Positions 48,556 to 56,617 of a DNA stretch of 57,410 bases are shown piece by piece. The stretch's first letter is position 1, and every line of letters begins with the position of its first letter. Source of the stretch: Nitrospira sp. (GTDB taxonomy: Bacteria; Nitrospirota; Nitrospiria; Nitrospirales; Nitrospiraceae); the NCBI GenBank assembly GCA_023248215.1, contig JAHFEW010000020.1:1-57410 (forward strand), given 5' to 3'. Below the pieces are notes generated by a model. The model made no database searches and was not told the DNA's origin. It was given only the letters and a program-made list of their open reading frames with translations. The translations under genes and the position numbers were made by a program.

Positions 48556-49857
48556 TCAGTGCACGTGAGCACGAGAGGACACTGTGGCGTCTGGGAGCCC
48601 CTCAGAAGACTCCCATCGATAGCGCAGCAGCACGCCGTTGCCTTCCCATCCCGGTGGGCACAGATTGCCCGTTCCATAGTAGTCGGCGTCGAGGACCGAA
48701 AATGGCGCGACGTTTTTGATCCAATCTTGGGCACGCCCATTGGATTCAAGATAGGATTGGAAAAAGTATGCGCCGCCCGTTAATGGTAGCTCAGGCAGAA
48801 TAAAATCAACGTACCCTTCACCCCGCAACGTCAATGGAGTGGGGTCCACAATATCAGTCGAGAGCACGAAGAGATCTTGCCCCTTGTGTCCGTTCACCGA
48901 GATGCTGACACGGCAGTTCAGAAATTCTTTGGCTTTTGCGCACCGGTAGTACATGCGGATAATGACATCCCGACCGGTAATCGCCGCCGAGACCGGATGC
49001 CGGTTGCTATCAAGCACCTCGATCCTGGTGAGCAGAATTTCTCCAACACCGACCCGGTCTCGGCGCGCCTCGATCGCCGTTCCCGATTGACTCCGGATCG
49101 CATCGGCATATCCTTCGACCACCTCTCGAGTCTTGCCGACCTTTGCGACTTGCCCCTTTTCTAGCAGGATCGCCCGTTCACAGAGCCCCTCGATCACGGT
49201 CATATTGTGACTGACGATGAGAACCGTCCGCCCGCTTCGACTGACTTCCTCCATCTTGCCCAAGCACTTTTGCTGGAAGCTGGCGTCGCCCACGGCCAGG
49301 ACCTCGTCCACGATCAAAATCTCCGGCTCGAGATGCGCGGCCACGGCAAATGCCAGCCGCACATACATGCCGCTCGAATAACGTTTGACCGGCGTGTCAA
49401 TGAAGTCCTCCACCCCCGAAAAGGCAACAATCTCGTCGAACTTTCGCCGCACTTCTTGTCGGCGCATGCCTAACATCGCCGCGTTCAGGAAAATATTCTC
49501 CCGCCCGGTCAGCTCGGAATGAAAACCCGTTCCCACCTCGAGCAGCGAGCTCACTCGTCCATATATATCCGCCGTCCCCGTCGTAGGCTGAGTAATGCGG
49601 GATAAAATCTTGAGCAAGGTGCTCTTCCCCGCGCCGTTGTGGCCGATGATTCCCAACACCTCGCCCCGTTTGACCTCAAACGAGACATCCTTCAGCGCCC
49701 AAAACAATGTGTCCGAACCAGACTGGGTGGTTCCCCTTCGCGTGAGGATTCTCAGGCCGTGCATCAGGTGATCGCGAAGGGTATTGTGCTGAACGGCCCC
49801 CACGCCCAGCTGGTACCGTTTCGACAGATGCTCTGCCCTAATCGCGACATTGCCCAT
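48556..49857 (-). CDS. wzt: Polysaccharide ABC exporter ATPase with Wzt C-terminal domain
   Basis: The protein has 433 residues. The ATPase half has Walker A GHNGAGKS, the signature YSSGMYVRLAFAVAA, Walker B ILIVDEVLAVGD and the H-loop IVSHNM. After residue 260 comes a beta-sandwich Wzt_C domain (ILLTRIEVLDSNRHPVSAAI ... GAYFFQSYLES), which in E. coli O8/O9a binds the terminal modification of the O-antigen chain before export. The length fits this long form. It pairs with the permease gene directly upstream (TGAATG junction). No glycosyltransferase gene is nearby. Confidence 0.9.
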   Translation of the reverse strand: MGNVAIRAEHLSKRYQLGVGAVQHNTLRDHLMHGLRILTRRGTTQSGSDTLFWALKDVSFEVKRGEVLGIIGHNGAGKSTLLKILSRITQPTTGTADIYGRVSSLLEVGTGFHSELTGRENIFLNAAMLGMRRQEVRRKFDEIVAFSGVEDFIDTPVKRYSSGMYVRLAFAVAAHLEPEILIVDEVLAVGDASFQQKCLGKMEEVSRSGRTVLIVSHNMTVIEGLCERAILLEKGQVAKVGKTREVVEGYADAIRSQSGTAIEARRDRVGVGEILLTRIEVLDSNRHPVSAAITGRDVIIRMYYRCAKAKEFLNCRVSISVNGHKGQDLFVLSTDIVDPTPLTLRGEGYVDFILPELPLTGGAYFFQSYLESNGRAQDWIKNVAPFSVLDADYYGTGNLCPPGWEGNGVLLRYRWESSEGLPDATVSSRAHVH

Positions 49858-50715
49858 TCAGATCACATCCGCAAAGGTTCGTTCCATGGAACGAAAATAG
49901 ATCAAGCCACCGATGAGGACGACGAACACAATCCCCAGGCTCGGAACGAACATCGAAAAGTCTACCTGAAACCCAGGAATGAGCGCCCACCGAAATCCCT
50001 CGACCACGCTCACGATCGGGTTCAACGCGTAGAGCGTCCGCCAAGACTCCGGCACCTTGCTCACGGGATAGAGAATGGGCGATACAAACATCCCCAACTG
50101 GATGAACATGGGCAGGATATGCCCCACATCCCGATACCTGACGTACAGAGCCGAGATCCAGAGTCCGCCGGCCAAGGTCACCATAGCAGCCAAGCCGGCG
50201 AACAGGGGCAACAGGAGGATGCGCCAGGTCGGCATGACTTCGAACCAAGCCATCAGGCCTACAAATGCGACGAACGCGAGCAGGAGATCGATCAACGGAG
50301 CAATCGTCGCAGAGAGCGGAAGAATGAGTCGAGGGAAATAGACCTTGCTGATGAGCGGCGCTTCTCCAACCAAACTGGTCCCGCCCCGGCTCAACGCTTG
50401 CGACACATAAAACCACGGCAACAAGCCCGCATAGAGGAACACCGGATAGGGAAACCCATCCGAAGGAATCTTCCCCATCACACTGAAAACCACGGTAAAA
50501 ATCAGCATCGTCGCGATCGGCTGGAACATGGCCCACGCGACTCCGAGCAGCGTCTGCTTGTACCGCACCATCACATCCCGCCACACCAGAATATAAATCA
50601 GCTCCCGATAGTGCCACAGGCTCGACAAGTCCAAATCCAGCAGACCCTTGACGGGCCTAATCTGAACGTGAGAAAGCACGACCGGGTGCTCCTGGTCGAG
50701 GTTCAGCTCAGACAT
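49858..50715 (-). CDS. wzm: Polysaccharide ABC exporter permease
   Basis: The protein has 285 residues with six membrane helices. It has the Wzm/KpsM pattern: HYRELIYILVWRDVMVRYKQT before the first helix, the GVAWAMFQPIATMLIF region, and YALNPIVSVVEGFRWAL near the C-terminus. With the ATPase it moves finished O-antigen or capsule chains across the inner membrane. The ATPase gene begins immediately after its stop codon. The upstream 490 bp are non-coding and should hold the promoter. Confidence 0.9.
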   Translation of the reverse strand: MSELNLDQEHPVVLSHVQIRPVKGLLDLDLSSLWHYRELIYILVWRDVMVRYKQTLLGVAWAMFQPIATMLIFTVVFSVMGKIPSDGFPYPVFLYAGLLPWFYVSQALSRGGTSLVGEAPLISKVYFPRLILPLSATIAPLIDLLLAFVAFVGLMAWFEVMPTWRILLLPLFAGLAAMVTLAGGLWISALYVRYRDVGHILPMFIQLGMFVSPILYPVSKVPESWRTLYALNPIVSVVEGFRWALIPGFQVDFSMFVPSLGIVFVVLIGGLIYFRSMERTFADVI

Positions 50716-51203
50716 TGCAATCTATCCATTCCTAGAAGGCTTCCCCGAGCCAGAGTACCCACCATTTACGCTAGCGCACATGGTGGCCCGAGGGGAGCCG
50801 TATGTAATCTTGTTCGCCGACCTATCGGCAAAGAATTCCTCACAACGCGATCTGGCATCGACAGAGCCGCGGGCGCAGTAATTCTAACTCGAACGGAACA
50901 TATAACTTTATGCCAAACGTACCCCGAAGGGTCAAGGAATTCGTTTTTCCTTTTCTACATCGAACTCCGATTCCGGATAAGCAGCGCCTACCTGGCGAGT
51001 AATCCAAGGGGAAAAGCAGAGAATGCCCGACGCATGATCGAGATACTGCTTCACGCTCACGCCAGTACCCCACCGGCGCATCGACACTCAGACGCGACAG
51101 AATGACTTATGCGAAGTCGGAGGAGAAGTTGCCTGGACCGAGAGGAACCATGCCAGAGGCTAGGACTCACAAATCCATGACATCATGGGTGGCAAAGAAC
51201 GGG
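50716..51203. other. Long intergenic region upstream of wzm
   Basis: There are 488 bases without a gene I can support on either strand. The stretch around 50880-50990 is noticeably AT-richer than the coding DNA. Only an antisense-type frame with no start signal crosses it. It should contain the wzm-wzt promoter, but no clear -35/-10 pair stands out. I see no tRNA or mobile-element ends. Confidence 0.5.
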
Positions 51204-51728
51204 CTAGGGTGCGGCCGGCGCATGCTTCGGAGCGGTACGCAGCTCTTCATCCGAAACGTAACGAATTGCTAAACCGGACATATGGAGCATCCAGCCTTGC
51301 CCACCACCAGCCCCCTGGCTGAAGCTCCAGGCGTCCATCCGGAATGGATTCCAGTACCCGCTGCGGTAAGAATTGGCCGACGTCGTGCCCTGAATCCCCG
51401 AACCCATGGTCGATTGAAATGTCGGCCCACGGTCCGCGAGGCGACGCACATCCGCCTCTCCAAGCACCACGGCATCGGCCCCCAACTCCTTCGCCCGTGA
51501 AAGAATGCGATCTCGCAACGTCTCTTCGCTGGCATATTCACTGGTCGCGACAATGCGGGCGATCTGCACATACCCGCGATTCGGCTCACGCTGCAAGGTT
51601 TTCACGTCGTCTCCCCCCGTGCGAGGCTCAAATGCCTTGCCAGTCAGGGGATCGACCTGTACGGACACACATGCGCTTGAGAGCGCCAAGAGCAGTATCA
51701 AGAGGACGCGGAAGATTGATGTCATCAC
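51204..51728 (-). CDS. Lipoprotein of unknown function
   Basis: The protein has 174 residues with signal peptide and lipobox (LLILLLALSSAC, Cys20). The mature part has a beta-strand (YVQIARIVATSEYA) followed by a helix (ETLRDRILSRAKELGADAVVLGE). This pattern recalls the YbjQ/RcsF-like 'heavy-metal-binding' or DUF4156 lipoprotein folds. The C-terminal half is Ser/Gly-rich and aromatic. Family assignment is tentative; surface or periplasmic location is likely. Confidence 0.65.
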   Translation of the reverse strand: MMTSIFRVLLILLLALSSACVSVQVDPLTGKAFEPRTGGDDVKTLQREPNRGYVQIARIVATSEYASEETLRDRILSRAKELGADAVVLGEADVRRLADRGPTFQSTMGSGIQGTTSANSYRSGYWNPFRMDAWSFSQGAGGGQGWMLHMSGLAIRYVSDEELRTAPKHAPAAP

Positions 51729-51925
51729 AAGCTCTCTCGCATGCTAGCGCGACGGAGAACATTCCGGCTCGCTTCAATCTACGTTCATACTGACGGCTTA
51801 GGCCGGTCAATTCAACTACAAATCACAACTCACAACTAGACGTGATCGTACCCATCGGCAACAGTGGCGTCAACCTCTCACCGGTGCGATCGCAGGCCCC
51901 TCGCAAAGGGTTGTCCAATTTCGGA

Positions 51926-52051
51926 CTACAATTTCCCTTCGGCCAAGGCGCGAATCTCTTCCATTCGCCGGCGGTTCACGCCGAGATCGCTATAACCGCT
52001 CCGGGAGGCCGAGCGGAAGTGGACCGTCTTAGTCGCATCGTCGAACAAAGA
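51926..52051 (-). pseudogene. C-terminal fragment of a DUF1499 gene
   Basis: About 41 codons ending at 51926 (LFDDATKTVHFRSASRSG, then YSDLGVNRRRMEEI and EGKL) match the C-terminus of the intact DUF1499 gene at 53656-54012. The two DNA stretches are similar by eye over about 115 bp. Upstream of codon LFDD the similarity vanishes, and the first two-thirds of the gene, including the start, are missing. No other gene is seen in 51729-52112. Confidence 0.75.
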
Positions 52052-52112
52052 GCTCAGGCCACTGTGCTTCATCCGCACACAGCCGCATTGTGATGACCAG
52101 TAGGCGGCGCTT

Positions 52113-52502
52113 CTACCTATCCGAAGGAGCGCTGAGGGACTCATTGTCTAAGACGATACCTATCCTCCCTCCACCTTTTTGGCGCTCCAATTCTCGACTG
52201 ATCCTGAGCCTGACGAGCTCATTGCGAAGATCGCCCCAGTTCTTCGTAATACTGTCGAGACGCTCGACCGACGAGCCAAGTCGACTCGCCAAATCCTCCA
52301 TCTGCTTGCTACGTTGAGTATGCATCTTCTCAATGGCCTGGATCTTCAGGCGTTCCTGTTGCAATTCGTGTCGAAGGTCCTCGGCCTCTTTCTTGGCAAC
52401 CTGGTAGGTACTGCTACCCACGCACCCAGGAACCGACAGCACGCAAAATCCCAGGATGACCACAACCGACAGGAGACGCGTGCTCCGAGATGTTGTGTCC
52501 AT
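52113..52502 (-). CDS. Coiled-coil lipoprotein
   Basis: The protein has 129 residues from the ATG at 52502, behind GAGGAGGG; the frame continues upstream without support. The lipobox is LSVPGC, followed by GSSTYQ. The mature protein is a long coiled coil (VAKKEAEDLRHELQQERLKIQAIEK) with a basic second half. It resembles Lpp/OsmB-like or periplasmic spacer lipoproteins in layout only. The next gene upstream on the same strand encodes a second coiled-coil lipoprotein, 51 bp away, so the pair probably acts together. Confidence 0.7.
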   Translation of the reverse strand: MDTTSRSTRLLSVVVILGFCVLSVPGCVGSSTYQVAKKEAEDLRHELQQERLKIQAIEKMHTQRSKQMEDLASRLGSSVERLDSITKNWGDLRNELVRLRISRELERQKGGGRIGIVLDNESLSAPSDR

Positions 52503-52553
52503 GGCTCGCCCTCCTCTTATCAAACTTGGTCTTCCCGCCATACGCCCTGATCT

Positions 52554-53195
52554 TCATTTCTCCAGACCTGGCCCACTCTGTTGTCGGGCCTCAAGCGGCC
52601 TCAGCCGTTTCTTCATTTCCTCAACAGCCCGGAGACGATCCCTCAGCGCCACCTCCTCTAGTTCGTAGCTTCCCAGTAAGGTCTCGGTGAGCGACCGGAC
52701 CTCTGTTCCAAGTGCGGAGACGAGTGGAGGAAGCTGGTCGATTCGGCCGCTGAAACCGGAGACAATTTGCTGGACGGTCCGAATCTGCTTCGTCGCCTCC
52801 CCTGTCATCTCCTCGATCCTACCGAAGTGCTCACGGGCCTTTGCACTGTAGCCCTCCACCTCCCTCTTGGTGCTGATTGTCACGGTGGAGAGATCCCTCA
52901 AGGCTTGCTCCCTGATCACCCCTTGCTCGTTCACCAGTTCGAGAGCTGCACTCGTGTCGAGCTGAAACGTGCGCACCTGCGCACGAAGACCTTCCGTTTC
53001 AGTACTTAAGGTCTTGACTCGCCCAAGCAGACTGCTCACCTCTGAGCGCATGGCTCTGCTCTGCGCATCCATTTTTTGGCTCAGATTCCGATCGAGCTGC
53101 TCTAAGTCCGAAGAGGTTACACACCCTGCCGCCAGCAGGGAGACGACAATGCCGGCCCCCATCAGGGGGAGCACGCTCTGGGATAACAGTTTCAT
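52554..53195 (-). CDS. Coiled-coil lipoprotein
   Basis: The protein has 213 residues from the ATG at 53195, with GGGAGG seven bases upstream; the frame runs 67 codons further without a start signal. The lipobox is SLLAAGC, followed by VTSSDLEQLDRNLSQKMDAQ. Several heptad-rich helices follow (SSLLGRVKTLSTETEGLRAQ, then TKQIRTVQQIVSGFSGRIDQL), reminiscent of methyl-accepting or YbgF/CpoB-like coiled coils. It is likely periplasmic and anchored to a membrane. No family is assigned. Confidence 0.7.
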   Translation of the reverse strand: MKLLSQSVLPLMGAGIVVSLLAAGCVTSSDLEQLDRNLSQKMDAQSRAMRSEVSSLLGRVKTLSTETEGLRAQVRTFQLDTSAALELVNEQGVIREQALRDLSTVTISTKREVEGYSAKAREHFGRIEEMTGEATKQIRTVQQIVSGFSGRIDQLPPLVSALGTEVRSLTETLLGSYELEEVALRDRLRAVEEMKKRLRPLEARQQSGPGLEK

Positions 53196-53655
53196 AACCC
53201 ACCTCCCCTGGTGAGCCCACCCCATTATCCTACTCACCACTCGCGAGAAAGTGCCAAGATGGGTGAAGTACGCAGGGAAGCTGAACGAGCGGAGGCGGTC
53301 TTGTGATCGTCGAGCGTTCTTCAAGGGATGAACCACGGTCCCGCATTCGCATATTTGCCCCGCTCCGCCTGCCGAAACCAGCGATCCACGATACACCTCA
53401 TGTACCTACATGAGGTGTATCGACGACTGTCCGCGCAGACATCTCCACTGGTGACCTTAGGAGATGGCCTTGGAATAAAACAGTTCTCGATTCGGTTTAT
53501 ATGTCTGGCCCATGCCTTCAAGACACCAGCGACGGCATGGTTGCAGCACGGAAGCGTCCTACCTGCCGGCTCGTGGGCTAAGTCCTAGCCCGAGGCTTTC
53601 TGCCCATCGTCCGGTGTGCGAGCGCAGAACTCACGCCACCCATAGCCTGTGGGTG
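53196..53655. other. Intergenic region with a 34-nt palindrome
   Basis: There are 460 bases with no gene that I can support. Short frames on both strands lack ribosome sites and protein-like composition. The striking item is the palindrome at 53389-53422. Promoters for the lipoprotein pair should lie at the left end. Confidence 0.5.
53389..53422. repeat. 34-nt near-perfect palindrome
   Basis: CGATACACCTCATGTA (53389-53404) and TACATGAGGTGTATCG (53407-53422) are exact inverted copies around a 2-nt centre. No T-run follows on either strand, so a Rho-independent terminator is unlikely. Symmetry this close fits a dimeric-protein operator, a recombination or attachment-type site, or a cruciform. 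Confidence 0.7.
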
Positions 53656-54012
53656 CTATAGCTTCCCTTCGACCAATTTGCGAATCTCTTCCATCCGCCG
53701 GCGGTTTACGCCGAAGTCACTATGGCCGGTTCGGGAGGCGGAGCGGAAGTGGATCGTCTTGGTCTCATCAGCGAACAAAAACTCCACATCGTCGACAAAT
53801 CGCAACAGCAGGCTGGTGAATTCGTAATGCAGGTAGGTCTCGTCTTCTTCGACGAGTTTCGTGCGGGGCAGGGACAGGATGCTGTCTTTCACCACCTGTT
53901 TCGCCTCTGCTTTGCTCTTTTGGTAACGAAGCGGCTTAATTGCGTGGTCTTGATCATGGGCTTGGGTTGAAACACAGTTGGGACTCGATGGGCAGGGAGC
54001 GAGCTGTCTCAT
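53656..54012 (-). CDS. DUF1499 family protein
   Basis: The protein has 118 residues. It begins with CPSSPNCVST, the typical Cys-rich DUF1499 start, and continues with LHYEFTSLLLRFVDDVEFLF and the C-terminal signature IHFRSASRTGHSDFGVNRRR. DUF1499 proteins are small, often secreted or periplasmic, of unknown function. No signal peptide is seen before MRQLAPCP, so the true start might lie further upstream or the protein may be cytoplasmic. A C-terminal fragment of a second copy lies about 1.6 kb away. Confidence 0.75.
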   Translation of the reverse strand: MRQLAPCPSSPNCVSTQAHDQDHAIKPLRYQKSKAEAKQVVKDSILSLPRTKLVEEDETYLHYEFTSLLLRFVDDVEFLFADETKTIHFRSASRTGHSDFGVNRRRMEEIRKLVEGKL

Positions 54013-54171
54013 AGCGGCACCAGGGATCGAGCGGTTTTTGAATGTTCCTGTAACCTGTCCGGAACTTGGCGGGTGGGAAGTGCAACGATCCCGCCGATCA
54101 CAGTTGAAGCGTAATGCGATTAACCGGGGGAGTCAATGAGCGCCAGCCATCCCCAGCTAGTGTATGGCCTG

Positions 54172-54684
54172 TCACCTGGCTGATACCGTGCGTGAGACCG
54201 TTATCTCAGGAGCCTGACGGAGCGTTTGATAGACGACACAATATCGTTCAGTGAGCCGAAGTAGCGTGGCTAGTTGATCTTCGGACGCATCGGTGTCCAG
54301 GTCGAAGTGGAGTCGGATATGCTGAAAACCCACGGGCACGTCTTTGGCCACACCCAACGTTCCTCGAAAGTCCAGATCACCCTCCGCTTGAACTGAACCG
54401 CGCCGGATCTCGATGCCAAGGGCTGTTGCCACGGCGTTGAGCGTCACTCCAGCGCAAGCCACAAGCGCTTCAAGGAGCAAGTCACCGGAACAGACGCTGA
54501 GCCCGTCACCGCCGGTTGCCGGATGGAGCCCTGCTTCGACCAGGGCCTTGCCTGTCGAGACCTTGCACGTCACGTTTTCTGCCAAAGCTCCTTTGGCTTT
54601 CAGGGTCAAGACGGCCGCATCAGGCTGATCCTTGTAGCGTGCTTTTAGGGGTGCCTGAATGGCTCGAAACTCTGTTGCGTTCAT
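54172..54684 (-). CDS. OsmC/Ohr-family protein
   Basis: The protein has 170 residues. Both peroxidatic cysteines of the OsmC fold are present: one in ALVACAGVTLNAV on the central helix, the other in TERYCVVYQTL. The preceding GDGLSVCSGDLLLEAL segment and the strand LRLHFDLDTDA also fit. OsmC-type proteins reduce organic hydroperoxides with thiols, often during stress. It stands alone, between a DUF1499 gene and a broken amidotransferase gene. Confidence 0.85.
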   Translation of the reverse strand: MNATEFRAIQAPLKARYKDQPDAAVLTLKAKGALAENVTCKVSTGKALVEAGLHPATGGDGLSVCSGDLLLEALVACAGVTLNAVATALGIEIRRGSVQAEGDLDFRGTLGVAKDVPVGFQHIRLHFDLDTDASEDQLATLLRLTERYCVVYQTLRQAPEITVSRTVSAR

Positions 54685-54806
54685 GACACTGCTCCGGGGC
54701 TCGGACCTATTGTTCTTGCCATCTAAACTTGAAGTCGAGACGGGAATCGGAATCTTGATCGATCTCGTCCCGGCTGGAGACTAGTTCGATTCTCCCGGAG
54801 CTGTCA

Positions 54807-55150
54807 ATGCGCACAGTCTGCCTACAACACGTTCCCTCTGAAGGGCCCGGCGCCTTCGCGACGCACCTTACAAATCGCGGCGTGACACTCGAACGCTACC
54901 TTCTACCGAAGGACGGCCTGCCAAAAGATCCCGACGATGTACTGATGGTGATGGGTGGACCGATGTCGGTGAACGAGGCCGATCCCTGAATCGTGGAGGA
55001 GCCCTCGTTTATCTGCGCCGCGATCCAGGCAGAGACGGCAGTGCTGGGGATTTGTCTGGGGAGTCAATTCATCGCAAAAATCTTGGGCGCTACCGTTCAG
55101 CTCGGTCGGAGGCTTGAGAGCGGAATGGCCCCGAACGAAGGCGAGACCCC
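54807..55150 (+). pseudogene. Broken class I glutamine amidotransferase (GMP synthase-like)
   Basis: The reading frame starts with a good ATG behind CGGAG and matches GATase1 proteins: RTVCLQHVPSEGPGAF, VMGGPMSVNEADP. An in-frame TGA (54987-54989) stands where family members have Trp. The frame continues with the conserved nucleophile region TAVLGICLGSQFIAKILGATV. After about residue 105 the similarity is lost; the C-terminal half with the His-Glu pair of the triad is missing. A nonsense mutation plus 3' truncation makes it non-functional. Confidence 0.8.
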
Positions 55151-55341
55151 CACCTGCCGAGAACCTGCACGCCATGACAAACCATCTGCTGGATTATCTG
55201 CTCGATTGATTGACGGACTGTTTCTGAAGTACTCTGAATACCCTTACGCGAGCTGTCAACGGCTAGCCTTCAGCTATGCAATGTCGGCTGAATACGATTG
55301 CTGACGGTTGATCACTCTATCCAGAAAAGGAGCACATTCGC

Positions 55342-56517
55342 ATGTCCGGTTTCCCGATTGAATATGCCACCCGCATCAAGACGCTGCCTCCCTATCTGTT
55401 CGCCGCCATCGACAAAATGAAGCAAGAAGCACTCGTGCGCGGCGTCGATATCATCAACCTTGGCATCGGCGATCCTGATCTGCCGACGCCTGCGCCAATC
55501 ATCGAGAGCCTGGCTCACGCCGCCAAGAACCCGAAACACCATCAATATCCTTCGTATGAAGGCATGCTGGCGTTCCGCAAGGCGGTAGCGGATTGGTACA
55601 AGCGCCGATTCAATGTGACGCTCGATCCGGCCAACGAAGTGCTGACCTTGATCGGCTCGAAGGAAGGGATCGGCCACATTCATCTCGCCTTCGTTGATCC
55701 AGGCGACATTGTCCTGGTGCCCAGCCCCGGCTATCCGGTCTATCCGGTCGGGACGAGCTTTTCCGGTGGCATATCGCACATCATGCCGCTCACGAAGGCC
55801 AACGGCTTCCTGCCCGACCTGGATGCGATCCCGAAGGATGTAGCCAAGAAGGCCAAGCTGATGTGGTTGAATTCGCCGAATAATCCCACCTCGGTCATCA
55901 TGACCAAGGACTACTTCAAGCGCGTGGTGGAATTTGCGCAGGAGAATCAGGTCATCGTCTGTCATGACGCGGCCTACTCGGAGATTTTCTACGACGGCAA
56001 GCGCCCGGCAAGCTTTCTCGAAGTGGAGGGGGCCAAGGACGTCGGGGTCGAGTTCCACTCCCTCTCTAAGACCTACAACATGACCGGCTGGCGCATCGGG
56101 TTCGTCGTCGGCAACAAGGACGTCTTGGTCGGGCTCGGCAAGGTGAAGAGCAACTTGGACTCCGGCGTGTTCGAGGCGGTGCAAGCGGCAGGCATCACGG
56201 CGCTGGGGCTGGACGACTCTGTCACCGACCGCCTTCGGAAGGTGTATCAGGAACGACGCGACACACTCGTCCCTGGCTTGAAGAAACTGGGGTTGGAGGT
56301 CGATCCGCCTCCTGCCGCGTTCTACATCTGGGTGACGGTGCCGAAGGGCTATATCTCCGCATCATTCACCGCCCACCTCTTAGAGAAGGCCGGCATTGTG
56401 ACGACACCAGGCAACGGCTTCGGCACGCCCGGCGAAGGCTATATTCGCATGACCGTGTGCACCACGAAGGAACGGCTCGCAGAAGCGGTTGAGCGCATCA
56501 AGAAGACGGGATTCTAA
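55342..56517 (+). CDS. dapL: LL-diaminopimelate aminotransferase
   Basis: The protein has 391 residues; AAAAGGAG precedes the ATG. It is a fold-type I PLP enzyme: INLGIGDPDLPTP at the start, the SKEGI loop, WLNSPNNPTS, HDAAYSEIFYDG, the cofactor Lys243 in SLSKTYNMTGWRIGF, and the carboxylate-binding Arg in GYIRMTV. The DPDLPTP and DAAYSEI segments favour DapL over a general aspartate aminotransferase. DapL makes LL-diaminopimelate directly from tetrahydrodipicolinate, bypassing DapC/D/E, for lysine and peptidoglycan. Confidence 0.85.
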   Translation: MSGFPIEYATRIKTLPPYLFAAIDKMKQEALVRGVDIINLGIGDPDLPTPAPIIESLAHAAKNPKHHQYPSYEGMLAFRKAVADWYKRRFNVTLDPANEVLTLIGSKEGIGHIHLAFVDPGDIVLVPSPGYPVYPVGTSFSGGISHIMPLTKANGFLPDLDAIPKDVAKKAKLMWLNSPNNPTSVIMTKDYFKRVVEFAQENQVIVCHDAAYSEIFYDGKRPASFLEVEGAKDVGVEFHSLSKTYNMTGWRIGFVVGNKDVLVGLGKVKSNLDSGVFEAVQAAGITALGLDDSVTDRLRKVYQERRDTLVPGLKKLGLEVDPPPAAFYIWVTVPKGYISASFTAHLLEKAGIVTTPGNGFGTPGEGYIRMTVCTTKERLAEAVERIKKTGF

Positions 56518-56527
56518 CGCGAATGTT

Positions 56528-56606
56528 CAATGCTCAATGTGCAATGTTGAATTGAGGAACGTCTCGGCATTGACATTGATCATTCACCATTGAACATTGA
56601 GCATTG
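56528..56606. repeat. Inverted repeat of the CAATGTTCAATG type
   Basis: CAATGCTCAATGT (56528-56540) pairs perfectly with ACATTGAGCATTG (56594-56606). The DNA between is built of near-repeats of CAATGTTGAATT and CATTGAACATT. It fills the gap between dapL and folK and ends 11 bp before the folK ATG. Similar AT-rich words occur before the TonB receptor and after lolA. Confidence 0.6.
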
Positions 56607-56617
56607 TCAGGGCGGCG

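Noticed and set aside
49639-51105. A 488-codon open frame on the plus strand
   Set aside because: It runs antisense through wzm and wzt, is rich in His, Arg and Gln as expected of a shadow frame, and has no ribosome site; the minus-strand genes have clear families.
53328-53588. Short frames on both strands around the palindrome
   Set aside because: No ribosome sites, and the composition is not protein-like.
55312-56184. A 290-codon frame opposite dapL
   Set aside because: It is a shadow of dapL, which has all catalytic motifs.
56521-56610. A CRISPR-like array of short repeats
   Set aside because: Units are about 12 bp, imperfect and without unique spacers; this is a simple AT-rich inverted repeat.
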